From positions 62,001 through 126,000 of the forward strand of contig NZ_SMBX01000007.1 of assembly GCF_004342005.1 (NCBI RefSeq): a stretch of 64,000 bases of DNA, written 5' to 3'. The notes under the pieces are model-generated. The model saw only the letters and a program-made list of their open reading frames with translations, was not told the origin of the DNA and searched no databases. Below are positions 16,815 through 27,455 of the stretch, piece after piece. Position 1 is the stretch's first letter, and each line of letters opens with the position of its first letter. The stretch is from Paracandidimonas soli. Lineage in GTDB: Bacteria; Pseudomonadota; Gammaproteobacteria; Burkholderiales; Burkholderiaceae_B. A program made the position numbers and the translations under genes.

Positions 16815-17636
16815 CTAGGACTTCTTCACGCCGAAGCAGTTGTCCAGCGTGGGGAATGTTCCCTCGCGCACGCCCTCGGCGTATTGCGTCACGGCCTCGC
16901 GGATGACAGCGCCAACGTCGGCGAACTGCCGGGCGAACTTCGGGATGCGGCCGCCGCTGAGTCCGAGAATGTCTTCCGTCACCAGGATCTGCCCATCGCA
17001 GGCGGGCGAAGCGCCGATGCCTATGACAGGAATGGCCAGCGACTCGGTAATGCGGCGCCCCAGGGATTCGGCCACGCCCTCCAGCACCACGGCGAACGCG
17101 CCGGCCTTCTCGTGGGCCAGCGCATCCTGCAGAATGCGTTCCGCCGACTCCTCGGACATGCCCTGCGCCTTGAAGCCGCCCATGGTGTTGACGTACTGCG
17201 GCATCAGGCCGACGTGCGCCAGCACCGGCACTCCGCGCTCGACCAGGAAACGCGTGGTGTCCGCCAGCGCAATGCCGCCTTCCATCTTGACGGCGGCCGC
17301 CCCGCTGGCCAGCAGGCGCGCCGCATTGGCGAACGCCTGCCGCGGCGACTCCTGGTAGCTGCCGAACGGCATGTCGGCCACGATGCAGGCGCGCTGCGTG
17401 GAGCGCACGACCGCCGCGGTATGCGCCGCTACCTGCTCGATCGTGAACGAGAGCGTGTCGGGCATGGCATAGCCGACCATGGCCGTCGAGTCGCCGATCA
17501 GGATCATGTCCAGCACCTCATCCAGGATGCGGGCGAACGGTGCGGAATACGATGTCAGCGAGGCGATCTTGCGCTGCCCCTTGCATGCCATCAGTTGCGG
17601 GACCGTCGTACGCACGACCGTGCTGTGAACACTCAT
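16815..17636 (-). CDS. panB: 3-methyl-2-oxobutanoate hydroxymethyltransferase
   Basis: First committed enzyme of pantothenate (coenzyme A) synthesis: it adds a hydroxymethyl group from methylenetetrahydrofolate to 2-oxoisovalerate. 273 aa, normal length. Visible motifs: MILIGDSTAMVGYAMPDT near residue 44 (Mg-binding Asp), ADMPFGSYQ near 88, AVKMEGG near 114, and PVIGIGASPACDGQILV near 200. AGGAGAAAGAC precedes the start. panC and panD are not adjacent. It is divergent from the aldo/keto reductase. Confidence 0.97.
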   Translation of the reverse strand: MSVHSTVVRTTVPQLMACKGQRKIASLTSYSAPFARILDEVLDMILIGDSTAMVGYAMPDTLSFTIEQVAAHTAAVVRSTQRACIVADMPFGSYQESPRQAFANAARLLASGAAAVKMEGGIALADTTRFLVERGVPVLAHVGLMPQYVNTMGGFKAQGMSEESAERILQDALAHEKAGAFAVVLEGVAESLGRRITESLAIPVIGIGASPACDGQILVTEDILGLSGGRIPKFARQFADVGAVIREAVTQYAEGVREGTFPTLDNCFGVKKS

Positions 17637-17874
17637 GTCTTTCTCCTGTCTTCGCCCGGCGCGCCGCGGATATCAAGATTCGCAGCAACCCGCCACAAGG
17701 CCTGTGCCCCATTTTGCGCCGGCAACATATCGCAATCAATCCGCGGCCGGCAGGCCGCCCGGATATGATGTAATTGAAAAAACGTCAGCATACGCCAAGC
17801 GCGCGATTCATGCTTTACGTATTCCTGTCCGTACGGCCCCCCACAGGGCCTTTCATTCGACTACGGAGAACACG

Positions 17875-18717
17875 ATGCAAACCTCACCCGAGCAGATAAC
17901 GTTCCATGACGGCCGTGGCGCTCCCGCCATCGGCCTGGGCGTCTGGCAAGTCTCCGATGCGCAGGCGTCCGAGGTTGTCCAGCAAGCCATTCGCACAGGC
18001 TACCGCTCCATCGACACCGCCGCCATCTACGACAACGAAGCCGGCGTCGGCCAGGGCATCGCCGCATCCGGCCTGGACCGCTCCAAACTGTTCCTGGCCA
18101 CCAAGCTCTGGAACGACAGCCATGGGCACGACGAGGCGCGCGCCGCTTTCCAGGAAAGCCTGGAGCGCCTGGGCCAGGACTACGTCGACCTGTACCTCAT
18201 CCACTGGCCCATGCCTTCCGTCGACCGCTACGTCCAGTCGTGGGAAACCTTGATCCAGCTGCGCGACGAAGGCGGCGCCAAATCCATCGGCGTTTGCAAC
18301 TTCCAGCCGGCGCACCTGCAGCGCCTGCTGGACGAGACCGGCGTCATCCCCGTCGTGAACCAGATCGAGCTGCATCCGTACTTCCAGCAGTCCGAACTGC
18401 GCGCCTTCCATGCCGAGCATGGCATCGTGACGGAAGCCTGGAGCCCGCTGGGCCAAGGCTCCACGCTGGAAGATCCCGTGCTGGCGGGCCTGGCCCAGAA
18501 GCATGACCGCAGCGTGGCCCAGATCGTGCTGCGCTGGCACCTGCAGCTGGGCAACATGGTCATCCCGAAAACCGTCACGCCCGCGCGCATGGAGGAAAAC
18601 CTGGCCGTCGGCGATTTCGTGCTGGACGAGGACGATATGGCGCGGATCGCCGCGCTCGACCGCGCGGATGGCCGCATAGGGCCGGACCCCGACAGGTTCT
18701 CGCGGACGAAGATCTGA
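17875..18717 (+). CDS. Aldo/keto reductase (2,5-diketo-D-gluconate reductase type)
   Basis: 280-aa NADPH-dependent (beta/alpha)8 reductase. The catalytic tetrad is visible: Asp in YRSIDTAAIYDNE, Tyr in the same block, Lys in LATKLWN, and His in DLYLIHWPMP. The coenzyme-binding IPKTVTPARMEENL is near the C-terminus. The start at 17875 is preceded by ACGGAGAA; an open frame continues upstream but without a binding site. It stands alone between panB (divergent) and a strong inverted-repeat terminator. Family resembles DkgA/DkgB and methylglyoxal reductases; substrate not deducible. Confidence 0.92.
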   Translation: MQTSPEQITFHDGRGAPAIGLGVWQVSDAQASEVVQQAIRTGYRSIDTAAIYDNEAGVGQGIAASGLDRSKLFLATKLWNDSHGHDEARAAFQESLERLGQDYVDLYLIHWPMPSVDRYVQSWETLIQLRDEGGAKSIGVCNFQPAHLQRLLDETGVIPVVNQIELHPYFQQSELRAFHAEHGIVTEAWSPLGQGSTLEDPVLAGLAQKHDRSVAQIVLRWHLQLGNMVIPKTVTPARMEENLAVGDFVLDEDDMARIAALDRADGRIGPDPDRFSRTKI

Positions 18718-18719
18718 GC

Positions 18720-18756
18720 GGCTCTGGAAGGCCTGCGCGCCAGGCCTTCCAGAGCC
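18720..18756. terminator. Long perfect inverted repeat, probable bidirectional terminator
   Basis: 16-bp perfect stem (18720-18735 with 18741-18756) and a CGCGC loop, three bases after the aldo/keto reductase stop and 33 bp from the end of the convergent YncE-like gene. ATTT follows on the plus strand. Position and stem strength support termination for both genes. Confidence 0.75.
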
Positions 18757-18789
18757 ATTTGACCAGCGCAGGTTTCTTTTGGCTCCGGC

Positions 18790-20046
18790 CTAGTCCAGGG
18801 TGATGCGTACCACCTGCTCCTGCCCGCCAGCCTTGCGGCGATTGTTGTCGTTCTTCAAGGTGACGTACAGCACTTTCCCGTCGTCGCGCAATACCAGGCT
18901 GTTGGGATGCGGCGGCATGTCGATCGCCTGCAGCTGGCGATAGTCCGTCATATCGTAGATCGTCAGCGCCCCTTTGCCTTCATCCACCCTGACGCCGCCG
19001 CGATTGGTCACGTACAACCGCTGCAGCGAAGGATCGAAGCGCAGCCCGATCGGCACTTCTTCAGTGGGAAGATTGGCAATCACCTTGCCGCTGTCCGCAT
19101 CCAGCGCGAATACCCGATGCCCCTCGCTGCGATGCCGGTATTCGCGCTCCAGATGGTTGTTGCGCCAGTTGTCCCGATCCACGCCCTGATCGACGCCGAA
19201 CAGCCGATTGCCCTTCGCGTCGTATTCCAGGTTCAGCAACTGGTCGGCTTCAATTTCATGGATGCGCGATATCTTCAGCGTCCGCGCATCGACTTCGATC
19301 AGTTGCCCCTGCATATTGGCCACGAACACACGGCCCCGCGCCTCGTCCAGGGCGATTCCGACCGCGTTGTAGCCGAAGCCGGGGATGATTTTCTCCAGCG
19401 TCAGCGTCCGGGTATCCACCACGAACAGCACGCTGTCCAGGCCCAGTCCCAGTCCGGGGGCGAACAGCCGCCCATGCTCGCGATCCAGCACCATCTCGCG
19501 CAGCTTGTATGGGTAGTCCTCGGTGATCTTGAAGCCCTTCAGCGCATCGAGAAGGAAATCCGTGCGCTTCCGGGACAGCCCCGCATCCGCATAGGCTTGC
19601 GCGAAATTGACCTTTTCCATCAGAGGGATCTGCTTGATCAATCGATTCCCCGCCGTATCCACCACGCTGATGGCGCCATTGAAGCCCTGCGTCAGGAACA
19701 GGCGGTCCGCGGCGTCGTCCAGGGCCACGCCGAACCCCTTGCCGGTCAATGGAATGCTGGCCTGCACCTCCAGCGTCTCGGGGTCGAGCCGCAATACGGC
19801 CGAACGCGTTTCGTCCTTCCAGTCCGGCGCCGACACGAACACGGCGTTCTGCCGCCGGCTGAAGGCCAGCTCCACGACATCATCGGCAACCGGCCGCTGC
19901 AGGATCCTCGACGCCGTCACCGGCGCAAAGACAGGCTGCGCCACAGTCGAAGACGCTGCTCCCGCGGCCGTGCCGGACTGGACGCCGCAGGCGGAAATGC
20001 TGGCGGCCGCCAGCAGTCCCAGGCCGATTCGCAAATAACTCTGCAT
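18790..20046 (-). CDS. YncE-like beta-propeller lipoprotein
   Basis: 418 aa. The signal sequence ends in the lipobox ISAC (Cys near 20), so the protein is probably membrane-anchored on the periplasmic side. The rest consists of propeller-blade repeats of the YVTN type, for example GKGFGVALDDAADRLFLTQG, VGIALDEARGRVFVAN, GLRFDPSLQRLYVTNRGG and SLVLRDDGKVLYVTLKN. The start at 20046 follows AGAGGAAACATC; an ATG six codons upstream is less likely. It lies 87 bp after a TonB receptor gene in the same direction. E. coli pairs Fur-regulated YncE with TonB receptor YncD, so a shared iron-related role is likely, though YncE function is poorly known. Confidence 0.85.
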   Translation of the reverse strand: MQSYLRIGLGLLAAASISACGVQSGTAAGAASSTVAQPVFAPVTASRILQRPVADDVVELAFSRRQNAVFVSAPDWKDETRSAVLRLDPETLEVQASIPLTGKGFGVALDDAADRLFLTQGFNGAISVVDTAGNRLIKQIPLMEKVNFAQAYADAGLSRKRTDFLLDALKGFKITEDYPYKLREMVLDREHGRLFAPGLGLGLDSVLFVVDTRTLTLEKIIPGFGYNAVGIALDEARGRVFVANMQGQLIEVDARTLKISRIHEIEADQLLNLEYDAKGNRLFGVDQGVDRDNWRNNHLEREYRHRSEGHRVFALDADSGKVIANLPTEEVPIGLRFDPSLQRLYVTNRGGVRVDEGKGALTIYDMTDYRQLQAIDMPPHPNSLVLRDDGKVLYVTLKNDNNRRKAGGQEQVVRITLD

Positions 20047-20133
20047 GATGTTTCCTCTGTACATGGATTGGAACGCGGCGTCTCCCGGAACGGATCACGC
20101 AGGCATGGCGCATCCGCAGCGTGAAGCACGCCT

Positions 20134-22224
20134 TCAGAACATTGCTTTCACGCCGATGCCGAACTGGCGTGGCGCCAGCATGGAAGCGGCGATGCCGCCC
20201 GCGGTGCGGTCATCGTATTTCCAGGTCGGGGCGCGCTTGTCGAACATATTGTTGACATAGGCGAAGATCTCCAGCGAACTGTTCGGGAAATAGCTGATCC
20301 GCGCATCGGCCACCGTGTAGGCATCGATATCGTAGGCCGCGATATTCTCGTCGGTGGAGTGGTAGCCGTCGACGTGGCGGACATTGGCGGAAAGCCGCCA
20401 CTGCGGATGAAAGTCCCAGTCCACGCCCGCATTGAACATGTACTGCGGCGAGCGTCCGAAGCGCTTGCCTTCCAGCACGTTCCCATCGGCCGAGAACTTC
20501 CGGATCTTCGTCTGCAGCAAGCCGACGCCGCCGCGGATCCGCAGCGTATCCATGGCCTGGTAATCGGCGCTGACTTCCAGGCCGTGCGCCGTGGCCTTGT
20601 CCGCATTCACCACCACGGCGCCATACAGCACGCCATTCAGGTAGTCGGGTAGCAGGCGCTGCGAATCGCGGTAGTCGCTGTAGAACACATTGCCGGTCAG
20701 CATCAGACGGCCATCCAGCAGGCTGGTCCGGCCGAACAGCTCATAGTTCCAGACGGATTCCGGCTCGAAGTCCATATAGCTGGCGCGCGCGAAGCTCAGG
20801 CCCGTGCCGCCGGGGTTGTACCCTTTGGAAACCAGCGCCCCCACCGTCGTGCTGTCGTTGATATCGTAGGACAGCGAAACCCTGGGCAGCAGTTTCGCGA
20901 ATGTCTTGTCGTACTGCAGCGGCGCCAGCGCGTACGGTGTCGTGCCGCTGCGGCGGATGTGGTCGCGCTGATAGCGCAGCCCTCCGGTCAGGCGCCAGCG
21001 CTCGGACAGCCTGCGGGTGACTTCGGTGAAGATTCCCAGGTTTTCCTTCTTGTCGTCGAATTCGGAAACGCCCACGCCGGTCCGTCCCAGCGTATACAGT
21101 ATTTCATCCGAATGCGTCTGGTTGTAGAACACGCCGACCACGCCGCTCCATGTCGATGCATCATCGCCGAATGACAGCCGTGTTTCGTTCGAGACATTGC
21201 GCTGGTCGATGCGCGCCCCGCCATTCTCGTGGGGATCCGTCACGCGGTCGATCGCCAGGTCGGTGTACTGGATCTGGTTGGACAGGCGCATCCCGTTGTC
21301 GAAGGTGTAGCCGATGTCGCCGACGTAGGTATTGCCACGCAGCTTGAAGCTGGGCATGGAGCCTGTCCGGCTTTCCAGATCCCGGTAAGGCTCGGATGCG
21401 GCCTCGGACGTGGGACGATTGCTGTTCTGGTGGGCGAACGTCAGCTTCGCCTCCAGCCCCGGCAATCCTTCGGGCGTCCACAGCAGCTTCAGCCTTGCGT
21501 TCTTGCTGCGGAAGTTCTGGTTGCTGTCACCGCGCGCGAAATTGGGATTCACGTAATCGATGAAGTTATCCCGCCCGTGGTAGTCCAGCGCCAGGCGCGC
21601 GGCCAGCTCGTTCTCGACCAGCGGCCCGGACAGCGCCAGCGACGCGCGCTTCATATTGTTGCTGCCGTATTGCAGCTGCGCCGCGCCTTCGGGCTCGAAG
21701 GTCGGATCCTTGGTCTTCACCGTCACCGCCCCCGCGATGCTGTTGGCGCCCTGCGCCACGGTCTGCGGCCCGCGAAACACTTCGATGCTGCGGACATCCC
21801 ACAGCGACTCCGCGCCGAACACCAGCTCGTTATAGCTCAGGTTGCGGCCGTCCAGGTTGAACGTCGCGCGCGGCACGGTGCCGCCCAGGAAAGCGGTGGC
21901 GCCGAAGCTGGGGCCCTGCGTATCCTGCCCGCGGATGACCGGAGCGCTGACCGTATCCGGATACAGGACATTGGGCACGTCCGCGATGGCTTCCGCCACT
22001 GTGGCCCGATTGGTCTTTTCCTCGATGTCCGCCTCACCCAGCGGTGTCACGGAGGATGCGGTCCGCCTCAGGCTGCGCTCAACGCGCTCTCCCGTAACGA
22101 CAATGGTGTCCAGGGTCGCGTGACGCTCCGACGCTTCCTGACCCAATGCGGGCGCAATGGAAGACGACAATACGGACAGGACCCCGATGGTACGCAGCAT
22201 GGCAGGAACAGGACGGTATGGCAT
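20134..22224 (-). CDS. TonB-dependent siderophore-type receptor (YncD-like)
   Basis: 696-aa outer-membrane receptor. A signal peptide (to about residue 29, ending near ALGQ) is followed by the TonB-box region TLDTIVVTGERVERSL. The plug has IEVFRGPQTVAQGANSIAGAV, and a 22-strand-type barrel ends GIGVKAMF. Extracellular loops lack the His-rich insert of ZnuD. The ATG at 22224 has a weak binding site; another in-frame ATG lies eight codons on. It is flanked by an AraC regulator upstream and the YncE-like gene downstream, all on the same strand. A Fur-like box precedes the regulator. Ligand probably a ferric siderophore or similar chelate; identity unknown. Confidence 0.9.
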   Translation of the reverse strand: MPYRPVPAMLRTIGVLSVLSSSIAPALGQEASERHATLDTIVVTGERVERSLRRTASSVTPLGEADIEEKTNRATVAEAIADVPNVLYPDTVSAPVIRGQDTQGPSFGATAFLGGTVPRATFNLDGRNLSYNELVFGAESLWDVRSIEVFRGPQTVAQGANSIAGAVTVKTKDPTFEPEGAAQLQYGSNNMKRASLALSGPLVENELAARLALDYHGRDNFIDYVNPNFARGDSNQNFRSKNARLKLLWTPEGLPGLEAKLTFAHQNSNRPTSEAASEPYRDLESRTGSMPSFKLRGNTYVGDIGYTFDNGMRLSNQIQYTDLAIDRVTDPHENGGARIDQRNVSNETRLSFGDDASTWSGVVGVFYNQTHSDEILYTLGRTGVGVSEFDDKKENLGIFTEVTRRLSERWRLTGGLRYQRDHIRRSGTTPYALAPLQYDKTFAKLLPRVSLSYDINDSTTVGALVSKGYNPGGTGLSFARASYMDFEPESVWNYELFGRTSLLDGRLMLTGNVFYSDYRDSQRLLPDYLNGVLYGAVVVNADKATAHGLEVSADYQAMDTLRIRGGVGLLQTKIRKFSADGNVLEGKRFGRSPQYMFNAGVDWDFHPQWRLSANVRHVDGYHSTDENIAAYDIDAYTVADARISYFPNSSLEIFAYVNNMFDKRAPTWKYDDRTAGGIAASMLAPRQFGIGVKAMF

Positions 22225-22417
22225 GATGGCAACGGATATGGATGAGGTTTGCTTGCGGGAATGCCGGCCGCGGCATGCTTGCGCCAGCCGCCGGCAGCAC
22301 ATCAGTGTCTCCCGCCACGCTGCCTCCCGTCTCCTCCAGGCGGGAAAAATCTCCCCCGAACGGGAAAACTTCTGTCATCCCTGCTTTCGGTAGATGGGCC
22401 CGGTCCGGGCAACGGAA

Positions 22418-23410
22418 TCAGCGAAAATGCCTGGGAGAAGTGCCGTGCACCCTGCGGAACGCCTCCGAAAACTTGTCGGCGCGCGCATACCCGCACTCAT
22501 TGGCGATCTGCAGCAGGTTCTTGCGGCCCGTCTCCACCATTTCCCTCGCATGCCACATGCGCAGATCGCGCAGGTAGCCCGCAATCGTGCTCCCGGTGCG
22601 TTCCCGGAACATGGTCTTCAGGTAGCACTCATTGATTCCCGCGCGCCGCGCAAGCGCCGCAATGGTCTGCGGCTGGTTCCATTCGGCATGCAGGATATCG
22701 ACCACCTCGTCGACCGCCGAGCGCCAGCGCCTGGCGCCGCCCGCGCCGTGCACCGTTCTGGCCGTTCCTCCCGCGGACAGCAGTTGGACCAGCAGATCCA
22801 GGCTGAGGGATTCCAGCTCCAGTCGTCCAAGCAGATGATTGCGGGTCTGCACCGCCAGCATGCGCCTTCCGAGCTGGCGGATCGTCTCGCCCGCCTGTCC
22901 GTTCGGCTGCAGGACGGCATATGTGTTGCGCCTGCCAAGAAAGCTGATGTCCACACCCTGTTCCCTCAGGGTTTCCAGCATCTCCCTCGGAACATCGATG
23001 GAAATGCTGGACTGCGTATGCCCCGCCGGTATGTGGCTGCTGATCGGTCCTGGATCGGCATGGCGCAGGAAGACGTCCCCTTCCCCGCCCGCCTGCAACC
23101 GGTTCGACTGGCGCAGCGTGCGCGCCTGGCCATGGACGATGATGCCCAGCATGACATTGTCGGGAAATGCCTGGTAGCGGGCATCCAGGGGGCGCGCCAG
23201 CTGGCCATGCATGCGCCCGACCATGATGCCGCTGCCGAACTGGTGCAGATCGATCCATCCCTCTCCCAGCGCAGGGCAGAACAAGTAATGCCGCTGGCCG
23301 CTTTCCCGCTGCGCGCGCGCAGCCAGGGACGCCTCCGATTCGGCGAAATATGCCTTCTGTCCGTCGAAAAAACGGCCAAATTGCTCGAGGGCTGTAGGCT
23401 GCTGCGACAT
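22418..23410 (-). CDS. AraC-family regulator (PchR/AlcR-like)
   Basis: 330 aa. The C-terminal double helix-turn-helix (about residues 230-328) includes TIAALARRAGINECYLKTMF, GYLRDLRMWHAREM, and the second motif QIANECGYARADKFSEAFRR. The N-terminal part is an effector-binding region of the type seen in siderophore-sensing AraC proteins (PchR, AlcR). It is upstream of the TonB receptor in the same direction with a 193-bp gap, so it most likely activates the receptor when its chelate is present. A Fur-like box lies 55-73 bp upstream of its start. Confidence 0.9.
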   Translation of the reverse strand: MSQQPTALEQFGRFFDGQKAYFAESEASLAARAQRESGQRHYLFCPALGEGWIDLHQFGSGIMVGRMHGQLARPLDARYQAFPDNVMLGIIVHGQARTLRQSNRLQAGGEGDVFLRHADPGPISSHIPAGHTQSSISIDVPREMLETLREQGVDISFLGRRNTYAVLQPNGQAGETIRQLGRRMLAVQTRNHLLGRLELESLSLDLLVQLLSAGGTARTVHGAGGARRWRSAVDEVVDILHAEWNQPQTIAALARRAGINECYLKTMFRERTGSTIAGYLRDLRMWHAREMVETGRKNLLQIANECGYARADKFSEAFRRVHGTSPRHFR

Positions 23411-23464
23411 AGGATGGGCGCCGGCTGGCCGGAAGCGGATAGAAGCGTCAACTATAGCCCAAAA

Positions 23465-23483
23465 AGTAATGAGAATTGAAATC
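23465..23483. promoter_or_regulatory. Fur-like box upstream of the AraC regulator
   Basis: AGTAATGAGAATTGAAATC agrees with the 19-bp Fur consensus (GATAATGATAATCATTATC) at 12 of 19 positions, in an AT-rich patch 55-73 bp before the regulator start. Iron repression of the regulator and, through it, the receptor is the natural reading. Confidence 0.55.
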
Positions 23484-23552
23484 GATTAGATTTTTCGATG
23501 CGTGCTGGCCCCCAGCGATGCCTGGCGGACTGCATGCCGCCCGGATGAGTCC

Positions 23553-23558
23553 TATAAT
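23553..23558 (+). promoter_or_regulatory. Probable -10 element for the ABC-ibaG-murA-his run
   Basis: A perfect TATAAT 43 bp upstream of the ABC ATPase start, in otherwise GC-rich sequence. The -35 region (about 23530-23535) is a poor match, so this is a partial promoter call. Confidence 0.5.
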
Positions 23559-23600
23559 GTCCGGTTTGGTTCGCCATTACTCATCGGGCGTCATTTTTTC

Positions 23601-24395
23601 ATGCCTGCGCTTTCGCTAGAACACGTTTCCAAGATCTATTCACCCGCCCCGCGCTCGCTGCGCGAACGGCTCTCGGGAAAACCCGCCCACCCCGGATTCC
23701 AGGCCGTCCAGGATGTCAGCCTGGCCGTGGAGCATGGAGAGTTTTTCGGACTGCTGGGCCCCAACGGCGCCGGCAAGACCACGCTTATCTCCATGATGGC
23801 GGGCCTGGCCCGCGCCAGCAGCGGCAGGATCCGCATCTGCGGCTACGACGTGGTCGATGATTTCAGGGCGGCGCGCCGCTCCCTGGGCGTCGTGCCCCAG
23901 GAGATCGTGTACGATCCGTTCTTCACGGTACGCGAGACCCTGCGCATCCAGTCGGGCTATTTCGGCCTGAAGCGCAACGACGACTGGATCGACGAGATCC
24001 TGGCCAACCTGGGCCTGTCGGACAAGGCCGACGCCAATATGCGCGCCCTGTCCGGCGGCATGAAGCGCCGCGTGCTGGTGGCCCAGGCCCTGGTGCACCG
24101 CCCGCCGGTCATCATCCTGGACGAGCCTACGGCAGGCGTGGACGTGGACCTGCGCCGCATGCTCTGGACCTTCATCTCGCGCCTGAACGCCGAGGGCCAT
24201 ACCATTCTTCTCACCACGCACTACCTGGAAGAGGCCGAAGCCCTGTGCGGGCGCATCGCCATGCTGAAAAACGGCCGCATCGCCGCGCTGGACACCACGC
24301 AGGCCCTGATGGCCCGCGTCGGCGGCGCCGACCTGGAAGACGTGTTCGTGCGCATCATGCATACCGAAGCAGTTGGAGAGGAGTTCACGGCATGA
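23601..24395 (+). CDS. ABC-2 type transporter ATP-binding protein (YadG-like)
   Basis: 264-aa ATPase. Walker A GPNGAGKTT near residue 53, Q-loop VVPQEIVYDP near 99, signature LSGGMKRRV near 151, Walker B VIILDEPTAGVD near 172 and the switch His in LTTHYLEEAE. It overlaps the permease gene by 4 bp (ATGA), so the two form one exporter. In Burkholderiales this pair normally sits between the mla genes and bolA-murA, and it has been loosely linked to envelope transport; the cargo is unknown. No strong Shine-Dalgarno precedes the ATG at 23601. Confidence 0.94.
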   Translation: MPALSLEHVSKIYSPAPRSLRERLSGKPAHPGFQAVQDVSLAVEHGEFFGLLGPNGAGKTTLISMMAGLARASSGRIRICGYDVVDDFRAARRSLGVVPQEIVYDPFFTVRETLRIQSGYFGLKRNDDWIDEILANLGLSDKADANMRALSGGMKRRVLVAQALVHRPPVIILDEPTAGVDVDLRRMLWTFISRLNAEGHTILLTTHYLEEAEALCGRIAMLKNGRIAALDTTQALMARVGGADLEDVFVRIMHTEAVGEEFTA

Positions 24396-25219
24396 CGCAG
24401 ATCCAGTCCACCGACACGCCCCGCGCGGAGCAGGCTCCCCGCATCCAGCCCCAGCTGGACGCCGGCTCGGGCTTTCCCACGCTGCTGAAAAAGGAAATGA
24501 CGCGCTTCTGGAAGGTCGCCTTCCAGACCATCGCAGCCCCCGTTCTGACGGCCCTGCTGTATCTGCTGGTGTTCTCCCACGTGCTGGAGGGCCGGGTCAA
24601 CGTCTACGGCCAGATCCCCTATACGCAGTTCCTCATTCCCGGCCTCATCATGATGGGCATGCTGCAGAACGCCTTCGCCAACCCCTCGTCCTCCCTGATC
24701 CAGAGCCGCATCACGGGCAACCTGGTGTTCATGCTGCTGCCGCCGCTGTCCCACCGCGAGATCTTTTCCGCCTATGTGCTGGCCTCCGTCCTGCGCGGCC
24801 TGTGCGTCGGCGCCGGCGTCTGGCTGGTCGCCCTGTTCTTCGTCCGCCTGCCTGTGGCAAACCCTCTTTGGGTGCTGGGTTTTGCCGTGCTATCCTGCGG
24901 CATCATGGCTACACTCGGACTGATTGCCGGACTCTGGTCCGAGAAATTCGATCAGCTCGCAGCCTTCCAGAACTTCCTGATCCTGCCCGCCACCTTCCTG
25001 TCCGGAGTGTTCTACTCCATCCACAGCCTGCCGGAGTTCTGGCAGCAGGTATCGCGCTGGAATCCGGTGTTCTACACCATCGATGGCTTCCGCTATGGCT
25101 TTTTCGCCGTCTCCGATGTCTCGCCCTGGCACAGCCTGGCAATCGTCGCCGCAGTGTTCGGCCTCCTGTGCCTGTTCACGCTGCGCCTCCTGGCCAATGG
25201 CTACAAACTTCGCAACTGA
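24392..25219 (+). CDS. ABC-2 type transporter permease (YadH-like)
   Basis: 275-aa inner-membrane protein with about six hydrophobic segments (starting near residues 48, 84, 130, 160, 190 and 248). ABC-2 signatures include IPYTQFLIPGLIMMGMLQNAF and the C-terminal FLILPATFLSGVFYSI plus NPVFYTIDGFRYGFF. The start overlaps the ATPase stop. GGAGAGGAG lies about 12 bases upstream. The first ~35 residues are hydrophilic and cytoplasmic. It is followed 8 bp later by ibaG. Confidence 0.94.
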   Translation: MTQIQSTDTPRAEQAPRIQPQLDAGSGFPTLLKKEMTRFWKVAFQTIAAPVLTALLYLLVFSHVLEGRVNVYGQIPYTQFLIPGLIMMGMLQNAFANPSSSLIQSRITGNLVFMLLPPLSHREIFSAYVLASVLRGLCVGAGVWLVALFFVRLPVANPLWVLGFAVLSCGIMATLGLIAGLWSEKFDQLAAFQNFLILPATFLSGVFYSIHSLPEFWQQVSRWNPVFYTIDGFRYGFFAVSDVSPWHSLAIVAAVFGLLCLFTLRLLANGYKLRN

Positions 25220-25227
25220 AACTCCCC

Positions 25228-27411
<2,184 letters not shown>

Positions 27412-27455
27412 GATCATACGTATTTGAACCCTGATTCACGCCGATCCGTACCGCC

